A DNA stretch of 64,000 nucleotides, taken from contig NZ_JBFRGP010000004.1 of assembly GCF_052115385.1 (NCBI RefSeq), positions 248,001 through 312,000 on the forward strand, read 5' to 3'. The position numbers were made by a program, and so were the translations under genes. The stretch's first letter is position 1, and each line of letters starts with the position of its first letter. The notes under the pieces were generated by a model. The model did not search any database, was not told the origin of the DNA, and saw only the letters and a program-made list of their open reading frames with translations. Source of the stretch: Dyella_D sp052115385. Its GTDB lineage: Bacteria; Pseudomonadota; Gammaproteobacteria; Xanthomonadales; Rhodanobacteraceae. This document shows, in pieces, positions 41,432 to 49,238 of this stretch.

Positions 41432-42415
41432 ATGAAGCCGCTCGCTTACGCCTTGCTGTCCCTGGGTCTTGCCATGGCGGCGAACGCCATCGCCGATACG
41501 CGCGACGCCGCGCCGGAGATCTTCGCGCCGGGCGTGGTTTCCGGGCCCGCCAACGAAGACTCCGCGGCGTTCTCGCCGGACGGCCATACCGTGTTTTTCG
41601 ATCGCATCAGCTGGCCCAATGCGGTGATCCTGGAATCGCACAAGATCGGCCACGCCTGGTCGGAGCCGAAGATCGCGCCGTTCTCCGGGCAATGGCTGGA
41701 CCACGATCCGGCGATGGCGCCGGACGGCTCCTTTATCGTGTTCACTTCCAACCGCCCCGACACACCCGGCGGCAAGGCGCTGGACGGGGTGATGGCGAAC
41801 GGCAAGGTGCAGCACGCGGCGGGCGGGCATCTGTGGCGGGTGGAGCGCAAGGGCGACGGCTGGGGCGAGCCGGTGCGCCTGCCGGATGCGGTCAACAGCA
41901 GCACGCGTACCTATGCACCCAGCATTGCCGCCGATGGCAGCGTGTATTTCCAGCGCCCCGGCGAAGACGACGATTTCCGCTTGTACCGTTCGCAATACAG
42001 CGGCGGCGCTTACCAGGCGCCCGAGCTGGTGGTGCTGGGCGATCCGGCGGCGCACAAGCTCGATCCGGCGGTCGCGCCGGATGAATCCTTCATCGTGTTC
42101 GACGCCGACTACGCGGGGAAGGGCAAGTCCGACCGCCTGTACATCGCCTTCCGCGAAGGCCGCGGCTGGGGTGCGCCGGTGGACCTCGGCGATGCGGTCA
42201 ATGTCGGCGACCCCTGGGGCGCGCACCTGGGGCCCGACGGCCGCACGCTGTACTTCAGCAGCCATCGCGCGGAAAAGGTCAGCTATCCGCGTTCGCGCGA
42301 ACAGGCCGAGAAGGACCTGGCGCGTATGCAGGCCTGGGACAACGCCAGCGAGAACATCTGGTCGGTGTCGCTGGCGCCGTGGCTGGAAGCCCGCGGCAAG
42401 GCTGCGCACGACTGA
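41432..42415 (+). CDS. Exported PD40 (TolB-like) propeller protein
   Basis: 327 aa with a signal peptide (YALLSLGLAMAANAIA). PD40/WD40-like repeats occur throughout: DSAAFSPDGHTVFFDR, DPAMAPDGSFIVFTSNRPD, APSIAADGSVYFQRPG, DPAVAPDESFIVFDADY and GAHLGPDGRTLYFSSHR. Probably periplasmic, with a binding rather than catalytic role. It lies just upstream of, and co-directional with, a class C serine hydrolase and an esterase (97- and 67-nt gaps), possibly one unit. Confidence 0.85.
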   Translation: MKPLAYALLSLGLAMAANAIADTRDAAPEIFAPGVVSGPANEDSAAFSPDGHTVFFDRISWPNAVILESHKIGHAWSEPKIAPFSGQWLDHDPAMAPDGSFIVFTSNRPDTPGGKALDGVMANGKVQHAAGGHLWRVERKGDGWGEPVRLPDAVNSSTRTYAPSIAADGSVYFQRPGEDDDFRLYRSQYSGGAYQAPELVVLGDPAAHKLDPAVAPDESFIVFDADYAGKGKSDRLYIAFREGRGWGAPVDLGDAVNVGDPWGAHLGPDGRTLYFSSHRAEKVSYPRSREQAEKDLARMQAWDNASENIWSVSLAPWLEARGKAAHD

Positions 42416-42512
42416 GTTGGCAAATGCCGGCAGCAGCCCCGTGACTTCCCGCGCTGGCGCCGGCGCGGCTTTGCCGCGATAGTTGGCCGCTTTCGCCAAG
42501 CTGGAGCCGACG

Positions 42513-44156
42513 ATGTCCCGACCCGTCCTGTCCCTGCGCCTGGCCTGCTGCGCCGCGCTGCTGGCCTTTACCGCGGCTCCCGCATGGGCGCAGCCGCCGC
42601 TGCCGGATGCCGTGCCCGCAGCCGCCGGCAGCGCCGCCTTGCCTGCGCAATTGCAGGACTTCAGCGCCTACGTCGACAGCGCCCGCAAGCAGTTCGAGGT
42701 GCCGGGCATCGCGGTGGCCATCGTCAAGGATGGCAAGGTGGTGCTGGAGCAGGGCTTCGGCGAAAAGGAAGTCGGCAAGCCCGGCGCGGTCGACGCGCAC
42801 ACGCTGTTCGCCATTGCTTCCAACACCAAGGCCTTTACCGCGGCGGCGCTGCAGATCCTGGCCGAGCGCGGCAAGCTGAAGATGGACGACCGGGTGATCG
42901 ACCATCTGCCCTGGTTCCAGATGTCCGATCCGTACGTCACGCGCGAGATGCGCATCCGCGACCTGCTGGCGCACCGCAGCGGCTTGGGCCTGGGCGCGGG
43001 CGACCTGCTGTACTGGCCGCCGACCAAATACAGCACCAAGGAAGTGGTGCAGCGCCTGCGCGAGGTGCCGCTGGCCACCAGCTTCCGCAGCGCCTACGCC
43101 TACGACAACATCCTGTTCGCGGTGGCCACCCTGGTGATCGAGGAAAGCTCGGGCCAGAGCTATGCGGACTTTATCCGCGACAACCTGTTCAAGCCGGTGG
43201 GCATGGACGAGTCGCTGGTCGACATGACCTACCTCAAGCCCGGCATGGACGTGGCTATGGGCCACGCCAAGTTCGACTTCAAGGACTTGAAGCCGGTGCC
43301 GCCGATGGCCTGGGTCAACAATCCCGGCGCCGGCGGCATCTACGCCAGCGTGCACGACCTGGCCAAGTGGATGAATGCGCAGCTCGCCGGCGGCGCACTG
43401 CCGGACGGCAAGTCGCGGCTGTTCAAGGAAGACAGCCAGAAACAGATGTGGTCGATGCTCACCCCGATGCGCATCGGCGAGCCGCCGGTGCCGGAGCTGG
43501 CCGCGATCAAGCCGAATTTCGCCGGCTACGGCGAGGGCTGGTTCCTGTCCGACTATCGCGGGCAGCGCCTGGTGTGGCACACCGGCGGCTGGCCGGGCAT
43601 GGTCTCGCGCCTGACCCTGGTGCCGGAGCTCAAGCTCGGCGTGGTGGTGCTGACCAACCAGGAATCCGGCGCCGCGTTCAACGCCGTGACCTATCGCGTG
43701 CTCGATGCCTACCTGGGCCGCGACAACACCGACTGGGTGGCCGTCTATGCCGCGGCGGTGAAGAAGTCGGAAGCCAAGGCCGACGATAGCTGGAGTAAGC
43801 ACGAGGCCGCGCGCGACAAGAACAGCAAGCCCTCGCTGGCGACGGCGAAGTACGCCGGCACCTATCGCGACCGCTGGTACGGCGACGTGGTCGTCGCGCA
43901 GGAAGGCGGCAAGCTGCGCCTGCGCTTCAGCAAGACCCCGCAGCTGGTCGGCAGCATGACGCCGTGGCAGCACGACACCTTCGTGGTGCGCTGGGACGAC
44001 CGCTCGCTCAACGCCGATGCCTTCGTTAGCTTCACCCTGGATGCCGATGGCACGATCCGCGAGGCGCGCATGCAGCCGATCTCGCCGCTTACCGACTTCA
44101 GCTTCGACTTCCAGGATCTGCGCCTGGCGCCGGTCGAGAACGCCAAAGAAGATTGA
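42513..44156 (+). CDS. Exported class C beta-lactamase-fold serine hydrolase with DUF3471
   Basis: 547 aa. A signal peptide ends near AWAQ (27). The penicillin-binding/beta-lactamase catalytic set is complete: S103-N-T-K106 (SxxK), Y197-D-N199 (YxN) and a C-terminal HTGGWPG. The last ~120 residues (KYAGTYRDRWYGDVVVAQEGGKLRLRF) form a lipocalin-like DUF3471 domain. Such proteins are usually D-aminopeptidases, esterases or beta-lactamase-like hydrolases in the periplasm. Which activity applies cannot be read from sequence. Confidence 0.88.
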   Translation: MSRPVLSLRLACCAALLAFTAAPAWAQPPLPDAVPAAAGSAALPAQLQDFSAYVDSARKQFEVPGIAVAIVKDGKVVLEQGFGEKEVGKPGAVDAHTLFAIASNTKAFTAAALQILAERGKLKMDDRVIDHLPWFQMSDPYVTREMRIRDLLAHRSGLGLGAGDLLYWPPTKYSTKEVVQRLREVPLATSFRSAYAYDNILFAVATLVIEESSGQSYADFIRDNLFKPVGMDESLVDMTYLKPGMDVAMGHAKFDFKDLKPVPPMAWVNNPGAGGIYASVHDLAKWMNAQLAGGALPDGKSRLFKEDSQKQMWSMLTPMRIGEPPVPELAAIKPNFAGYGEGWFLSDYRGQRLVWHTGGWPGMVSRLTLVPELKLGVVVLTNQESGAAFNAVTYRVLDAYLGRDNTDWVAVYAAAVKKSEAKADDSWSKHEAARDKNSKPSLATAKYAGTYRDRWYGDVVVAQEGGKLRLRFSKTPQLVGSMTPWQHDTFVVRWDDRSLNADAFVSFTLDADGTIREARMQPISPLTDFSFDFQDLRLAPVENAKED

Positions 44157-44223
44157 ACCGCTACGGCGGCGGCGCAGGGGGCTGCGCCGCCGCTTCTTCG
44201 TCCAGCTTTTCAGGGAGAACGCC

Positions 44224-45843
44224 ATGCTGCTTCGCCGTCCCGTCGCCGCCGCGCTGCTGGGCCTTGCGCTCATCGGCAGTGCGCAGGCCCGCAACGATGC
44301 GCCGAGCGCGCATCACTATGTCCAGGTGCAACTGGGCGGTGCGCAGAACGCGCCCGTCGGCGGCCGCCTGCTGCTGTTCGTCACCAGCGCCGCGGCGGCC
44401 AAGGCCGAGGCGAAGGATGGCAAGGTTGAGGAAGTCGACGTCAATCCGCTGCAGCCGAACCAGACCCTGGTGGCCGGACGCGAAGTGACGCGGCTGGCGC
44501 CGGGCGAAGCGGTGACCATCGATGCGGACGACGTCGCCTTCCCCGGTCCGCTGGCCAAGCTGCCGCCCGGCGATTACCTGGTGCAGGCGGTGCTCGACGT
44601 CAATCGCAACTACAACTACAGCGGGCGCGGCGCCGGCGATCTGGTCAGCGAGGTGACGCCGCTGCATCTGCCCGCGGCCACGCTGCCCGCCTTGCAGTTG
44701 AGCAAGACGCTGCCGGTGCGCGAAGCGTGGACGTTGCCGCCTTCCGCGTCGAAGGAGCTGCACGATGCGCTGGCGGGCGCGCGCGAACATGCGCAGGCGA
44801 TCGACTTCGTCAGCCCCGCGCTGTCGGCGTTCTGGGGCCGGCCGATCCATATGCGCGGCTGGGTGCTGCTGCCGCCGGACTACGACGCGAAGAAGGCCGA
44901 GCGTTATCCGGTGGTGTACTACACGCACGGTTTCGGCGGCGGTGGCGATCGCCTGTACGGTCCGATCGTCAACAGCTACGCGGCTACCGCCAAGGGCGAG
45001 ATGCCGCCGATGATCTGGGTCTTCCTCGACGAGTCCAGCGCCACCGGCACGCACGAATTCGCCGACTCGGTGAACAACGGACCCTGGGGCAAGGCGCTCA
45101 CCGAGGAACTGATCCCGTCGCTGGAAAAGCAATACCGCATGGACGGCAAGCCGCAGGGGCGTTTCCTCAACGGCCATTCCTCCGGCGGCTGGGCCACGTT
45201 GTGGTTGCAGACGCGTTATCCGAAGGTGTTCGGCGGTACCTGGTCGACCTCGCCGGATCCCAGCGATTTCCACGACTTCACCGGCGTCGACCTGTACCGG
45301 TCCGACGCCAATGCTTTCCATAAGCCGGATGGCTCGGCCAATCCGCTGATCCGCGACAAGGGCAAGGTGCTGGCCACGTTCGAGCAGTACGCCAAGCTGG
45401 AGCGCGTGCTCGGCGAATACGGCGGCCAGCTCGCCTCGTTCGACTGGGTGTTCTCGCCGCGCGGCGCCGACGGGCGGCCGCAGCCGATGTTCGATCGCGA
45501 TACCGGCGCGGTGGATCCGGCGGTGGCGAAGTACTGGATCGAGCATTACGACATCGCGCATCGCCTGCAGCAGGAATGGCCGGCGTTGAAGCCGGACCTC
45601 GACGGCAAGATCCATTTGATCGTGGGCACGGCGGATACGTTCTATCTCGACGGCGCGGCGCATCGCTTGAAGGCAGTGCTCGACGGCCTGCATGCGAAGG
45701 CCGAGGTGCGGTTTATCCCGGATCGAACGCATTTCGATCTGTATGTGCAGGGTGAAGATCGCTGGGCGCTGCTCAAGCAGATCACCTGGGAGATGTATGG
45801 GATTGCGCGTCCGGGTTCGAAGTTGAAGCCGCCGGCGAAATAA
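44224..45843 (+). CDS. Exported esterase-family alpha/beta hydrolase
   Basis: 539 aa. A signal peptide (AALLGLALIGSAQA) precedes an N-terminal beta-rich region of ~200 residues, then an esterase D / feruloyl esterase-like alpha/beta domain: RYPVVYYTHGFGGGGDRLYG, the nucleophile elbow GHSSGGWATLWL, and the late acid/His region VGTADTFYLDG and DRTHFDL. It follows the serine hydrolase by 67 nt. Likely cleaves an ester outside the cytoplasm; substrate unknown. Confidence 0.85.
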   Translation: MLLRRPVAAALLGLALIGSAQARNDAPSAHHYVQVQLGGAQNAPVGGRLLLFVTSAAAAKAEAKDGKVEEVDVNPLQPNQTLVAGREVTRLAPGEAVTIDADDVAFPGPLAKLPPGDYLVQAVLDVNRNYNYSGRGAGDLVSEVTPLHLPAATLPALQLSKTLPVREAWTLPPSASKELHDALAGAREHAQAIDFVSPALSAFWGRPIHMRGWVLLPPDYDAKKAERYPVVYYTHGFGGGGDRLYGPIVNSYAATAKGEMPPMIWVFLDESSATGTHEFADSVNNGPWGKALTEELIPSLEKQYRMDGKPQGRFLNGHSSGGWATLWLQTRYPKVFGGTWSTSPDPSDFHDFTGVDLYRSDANAFHKPDGSANPLIRDKGKVLATFEQYAKLERVLGEYGGQLASFDWVFSPRGADGRPQPMFDRDTGAVDPAVAKYWIEHYDIAHRLQQEWPALKPDLDGKIHLIVGTADTFYLDGAAHRLKAVLDGLHAKAEVRFIPDRTHFDLYVQGEDRWALLKQITWEMYGIARPGSKLKPPAK

Positions 45844-45850
45844 GGCGTGC

Positions 45851-45948
45851 GGCGTAGGTTGGGGTGAGCCGCAGGCGAACCCCAACACGGCCAGATTCAG
45901 AGGTATCGCATCGTTGGGGTTCGCCGACGGCTCACCCCAACCTACGCC
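45851..45948. repeat. GTAGGTTGGGGT repeat pair
   Basis: Facing arms starting at 45851 (GGCGTAGGTTGGGGTGAGCC) and ending at 45948 pair along ~35 nt with a small mismatch (GCAGG versus GACGG inside). It starts 8 nt past the esterase stop and lies between co-directional genes. Confidence 0.88.
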
Positions 45949-46015
45949 GGCCGGTTTGCGACGGGCCGGTGAAAGCCCCGCGCAAAACCTTGCGAAACAG
46001 CACGATGAATGATGA

Positions 46016-46053
46016 ACGCGCCATGCCTTCACGGATGGCGCGTCGTTTTTTTT
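46016..46053 (+). terminator. Rho-independent terminator upstream of the DUF3761 gene
   Basis: Stem ACGCGCCAT / ATGGCGCGT with a 10-nt loop, then CG and eight Ts (46046-46053). It lies 173 nt past the esterase stop, beyond the repeat pair. The 339-nt spacer from 45844 to 46182 otherwise shows no credible gene; a short transcript ending here cannot be excluded. Confidence 0.75.
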
Positions 46054-46182
46054 GAGGCATAGTCGCGCCGCGTGCGCCGGTCGGCGCATGTGTTTCGCGG
46101 CGGCATGGGGCACCGAATTCATCGGGCATGGACGGCACCGCGGCGAAGCAACGGAAGGTCAATCGCGCTGGAGGGAGTACTG

Positions 46183-46710
46183 ATGAAATCGTTCGTTTCG
46201 ATCGCAGTGATGGCGGCCTGCCTGTTGGCCGGTCCGGCGGTGTTCGCGCAGCAGGCGTCGGCGCCGGCTGGTTCCACCGGTCAGTGCAAGGACGGCAGCT
46301 ATACCGATCACGCCACCAAGAAGGGTTCCTGCTCCGGCCATAAGGGTGTGAAGGAGTGGTACGCCGCCACCGCAGCAGCTGCGGCCGCCGCACCCGCTGC
46401 CGCATCGGCCGCAGCGCCGGCGGCTCCTGCAGCCGCGGCTCCCGCGCCCACGCCGCAGGCCGCGCCTGCCGCTCCGGCGCCGACGGCCGCCGCCGCGCCG
46501 AAGAAGCCGATGCCGATGCCGCCTTCGCCGAACTCCACGCCGGCGCCGGGCGGTGGTCCGGGCATGGTGTGGGTGAATTCGAGCAGCAAGGTCTATCACT
46601 GTCCGAGCGACAAGTGGTACGGCAAGACCAAGCAGGGCTCGTATATGAGCGAAGCCGATGCCAAGGCCAAGGGCTATCACGGCGATCACCAGAAGGCCTG
46701 CACGCCGTAA
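46183..46710 (+). CDS. Exported DUF3761 protein with Ala/Pro-rich linker
   Basis: 175 aa. A signal peptide ends near VFAQ (23). The DUF3761 module CKDGSYTDHATKKGSCSGHKGVKEWY is followed by a ~65-residue Ala/Pro linker and a second Cys-containing module: VWVNSSSKVYHCPSDKWYGKTKQGSYMSEADAKAKGYHGDH. The second module also occurs alone in many exported xanthomonad proteins. Both look like small cell-envelope binding units. GGAGGGAGT upstream supports ATG 46183. Confidence 0.8.
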   Translation: MKSFVSIAVMAACLLAGPAVFAQQASAPAGSTGQCKDGSYTDHATKKGSCSGHKGVKEWYAATAAAAAAAPAAASAAAPAAPAAAAPAPTPQAAPAAPAPTAAAAPKKPMPMPPSPNSTPAPGGGPGMVWVNSSSKVYHCPSDKWYGKTKQGSYMSEADAKAKGYHGDHQKACTP

Positions 46711-46719
46711 ACGTCCGGC

Positions 46720-46869
46720 ACAGGTTGGGGTGAGCGCAGCGAACCCCAACGCTGGTGGCGCAGAAACAGAAAGGGCTGGCGTATTCGCCAGCCCTTTCTT
46801 CGTGTTGATCAAGGCGGATGCATGAAGCGTGGCGCGAAGTTGGGGTTCGCTGTGCTCACCCCAACCTAC
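46720..46869. repeat. GTAGGTTGGGGT repeat pair split by a terminator
   Basis: Left arm 46720-46750 (CAGGTTGGGGTGAGCGCAGC..) and right arm 46839-46869 (GTTGGGGTTCGCTGTGCTCA..) pair with a few mismatches. The wider loop contains the terminator at 46768-46800. It lies between the convergent DUF3761 and ester-hydrolase genes; the right arm ends 2 nt from the latter's stop codon. Confidence 0.85.
46768..46800 (+). terminator. Rho-independent terminator of the DUF3761 gene
   Basis: Perfect 14-bp stem AGAAAGGGCTGGCG / CGCCAGCCCTTTCT with loop tatt. The stem ends in an A/T-rich part so it works on both strands, consistent with its place between convergent genes. Confidence 0.85.
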
Positions 46870-46870
46870 G

Positions 46871-48790
46871 TCACTTCACCACCGGCAAGCTGATCGCGCT
46901 CATCGTCCCCGGCGCATGCCACACGCGCTGCGTCGCCTTGCGGTAGTCGCCCGGCTTGGCATCGAAGATATTCGGCACGAAGGTCTGCGGATTGCGGTCG
47001 TACAGCGGGAACAGCGTCGACTGCACCTGCACCATGATGCGGTGGCCGGGCTGGAACACATGGTTCACCGTCGGCAGGCCGAAGCTGTACAGCAGCGGCT
47101 GGTCCGCGGCGATCGCCTGCGGATGCTCGAAGCTGGTGCGGTAGCGGCCGCGGAAGATATCCAGCGAGATCGGCAGCTCGTAGCCGCCCATGTCCGGAGC
47201 GGAGGCCATCGTGTCCGGATACACGTCGATCAGCTTCACCGCCCAGTCGCTGTCGGTGCCGCTGGTCGATGCGTACAGGTTCACCTGCGGCGCGCCGCCC
47301 ACGTGCAGCGGCGTCTTCAGCGGTTCGCTGACGTAGGTGAGCACGTCCGGACGGCCATCGACGAAACGCTGGTCGGTGACCAGCCAGCGCGTCCATGCAT
47401 CGTGATCGGCGAAATGCACCGGGCGCGGCAGGTACGGCACCGGCTTGGCCGGGTCGGAGACGTATTCGTCGTACTTGGCCGCGCCGTCGGCCGGCGCCTC
47501 GAACGACAGCTTGCCGTCGGCCTCCAGGTACAGCGCCTTGGGCTTGCTGGCGCAGCCGCTGTCGCAGCTGAGCGGCCAGGTCTTGTAGCGGTCCCAGTGG
47601 TTTTCGCCGGTGTTGTAGATCAGTACCGGCGGCGTGTTCGCCTTCGGCGCACTGTCCACCAGGTACTGGTCGAAGAACGGCTTGAGCACGTCGCGGCGGA
47701 ACTGCAGCGCGGTGTCGCCGTCCCATTTCAACGGGCCGAGCGAGGTGCCGTCGTAGTTCACCTGGCTGTGGCGCCACGGGCCCATCACCAGGAAGTTCTT
47801 GTCGTTGCCCTTGTCCTTGGGCTCGGTCGCCGCGTAGCTGTGGATGGCGCCCCACATGTCTTCCTGGTCCCACAGGCCTTGCAGCCACATGGTCGGCACC
47901 TTCAGCGGCTGCTGCGCCATGATCTTGTCCAGCGCCTGGCCCTGCCAGAACGCGTCGTAGGCCGGGTGCTCGTCCAGCTTCTTCCAGAACGGCAACTGCT
48001 CGAAGCCGTTGGCGCGCGCGTAGTCGCCGGCGGAACCGGCGTCCAGGAAATTGCTGTAGTCGTCGTAGCCGTCGCGCGGCGCGCCGGAGCCCTTGCCCTT
48101 CTGCGCGGTCTGGCCGCGGATGTAGTCGAAGTTGGTCTGGCGCCAGGCGCCGTAGTGGAACCAGTCGTCGCCCATCCAGCCGTCCACCATCGGGCTTTCC
48201 GGCGCGGCCACCTTCAGCGCGGGATGCGGGTTGATCAGCGCCATCACTACGGTGAAGCCCTCGTAGGAGGAGCCGAGCATGCCGACCTTGCCGTTGGATT
48301 CGGGCAGGTTCTTCACCAGCCAGTCGATGCTGTCGTAGGCGTCGGTGGAGTGGTCGACTTCGCTGGAGTTGAGCGGGCCGCGCAGCGGGCGCGTCATCAC
48401 GTACTCGCCTTCGGAGCCGTACTTGCCGCGCACGTCCTGGAATACGCGGATATAGCCGCCGCGCACGAACACCTCGTCGCCCTGCGGCAGCTGCGAGAGC
48501 ATGTTCGACGACTCCAGCCGCGCGGCGCGGCCGCTGGCGTTGTACGGCGTGCGGGTGAACAGGATCGGTGCGTATTTCGCGCCCTTGGGGATCACGATCA
48601 CGGTGTGCAGCTTCACGCCGTCGCGCATCGGGATCATCACGTCGCGCTTGATGTAGTCGAAGCCGCCGGTGGGCGCATCGAACTTGGCGGGGATGTCCGG
48701 CGTGAGCGGCGCGGTCTGCGCCTGGGCCAGGCCGGCGCCGAGGACGGCAGTGAGTGCGGCGGCAAGAATGAGCGGACGGTTGATCGACAT
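46871..48790 (-). CDS. Alpha-amino acid ester hydrolase (CocE/NonD, S15 family)
   Basis: 639 aa. Signal peptide ending near LAQAQ (25), then the X-Pro dipeptidyl-peptidase-like fold: GYIRVFQDVRGKYGSEGEY, the nucleophile motif GSSYEG (Ser175), SPMVDGWMGDDWFHYGAWRQ, GLWDQEDMWGAIH and GPWRHSQVNYDG, then a C-terminal jelly-roll. These blocks match from memory the Xanthomonas and Acetobacter alpha-amino acid ester hydrolases, which hydrolyse or transfer alpha-amino acyl groups, including side chains of beta-lactams such as ampicillin and cephalexin. Periplasmic. GGAGG ahead supports ATG 48790. Confidence 0.9.
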   Translation of the reverse strand: MSINRPLILAAALTAVLGAGLAQAQTAPLTPDIPAKFDAPTGGFDYIKRDVMIPMRDGVKLHTVIVIPKGAKYAPILFTRTPYNASGRAARLESSNMLSQLPQGDEVFVRGGYIRVFQDVRGKYGSEGEYVMTRPLRGPLNSSEVDHSTDAYDSIDWLVKNLPESNGKVGMLGSSYEGFTVVMALINPHPALKVAAPESPMVDGWMGDDWFHYGAWRQTNFDYIRGQTAQKGKGSGAPRDGYDDYSNFLDAGSAGDYARANGFEQLPFWKKLDEHPAYDAFWQGQALDKIMAQQPLKVPTMWLQGLWDQEDMWGAIHSYAATEPKDKGNDKNFLVMGPWRHSQVNYDGTSLGPLKWDGDTALQFRRDVLKPFFDQYLVDSAPKANTPPVLIYNTGENHWDRYKTWPLSCDSGCASKPKALYLEADGKLSFEAPADGAAKYDEYVSDPAKPVPYLPRPVHFADHDAWTRWLVTDQRFVDGRPDVLTYVSEPLKTPLHVGGAPQVNLYASTSGTDSDWAVKLIDVYPDTMASAPDMGGYELPISLDIFRGRYRTSFEHPQAIAADQPLLYSFGLPTVNHVFQPGHRIMVQVQSTLFPLYDRNPQTFVPNIFDAKPGDYRKATQRVWHAPGTMSAISLPVVK

Positions 48791-49010
48791 GAAACCTCCA
48801 GGCAGGGCCGCAAGGCGGTCCATCGCGGGCGGCGAGAAGGGGACGGAAGAATGAACGCCGACTTTACGGGCATCGCCGGATGGTGCCCACCATGACTTCT
48901 TGCCTAGGTACTGCCGGTGGTGCCTGATGCGCAGGATCGGAACCGCGTAGGGCAGGGCGCTGCCGCGATCCTTGCGATGGCTTGGGGTTGCCACCTCATG
49001 GAGAGCCCGC

Positions 49011-49238
49011 ATGAAAGACCAGACACGCCATCGTTACATGCAAGGCATCGACCGCGCGGTCGCCCTGCTGCAGCGCGCCGTCGACAGCGGCAGCGAGCTG
49101 CGCGACCTGCGGCTGTTCCACCACTACCTGGACGACCCCGAGCAGACGCCGGAGGCGCTGCTGCGCACCGATATCTACCTGCCGCTGGCCTGGCGCCTCA
49201 GCCGGTGGGCGGCTGCGTGGTGGTTGGCGGCGGCGTGA
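49011..49238 (+). CDS. Small protein of unknown function
   Basis: 75 aa. A soluble N-terminal part (RYMQGIDRAVALLQRAVDSGSELRDLRLFHHYLDDPEQTPEALLRTDIYLPLAWRLS) ends in a Trp/Ala-rich tail. The last 41 nt overlap the end of the convergent MscS gene, which may have shortened or altered the tail. No family recognised. A real gene is suggested by coherent amphipathic helices and a GAGAG upstream, but confidence is limited. Confidence 0.55.
   Translation: MKDQTRHRYMQGIDRAVALLQRAVDSGSELRDLRLFHHYLDDPEQTPEALLRTDIYLPLAWRLSRWAAAWWLAAA

Noticed and set aside
42279..44294. 671-codon open frame opposite the class C serine hydrolase
   Set aside because: Antisense shadow rich in Arg, His and Gln; the opposite strand has SxxK, YxN and HTG motifs and a signal peptide.
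45949..46055. Small RNA or peptide (MNDERAMPSRMARRFF) ahead of the DUF3761 gene
   Set aside because: The short frame runs through the terminator stem and T-run; no promoter or conserved structure beyond the terminator is visible.
46829..48895. Long open frame (688 codons) on the plus strand opposite the alpha-amino acid ester hydrolase
   Set aside because: GC-rich shadow frame: composition dominated by Arg/Val/His/Gln with no domain, while the minus strand encodes a full enzyme with catalytic motifs.
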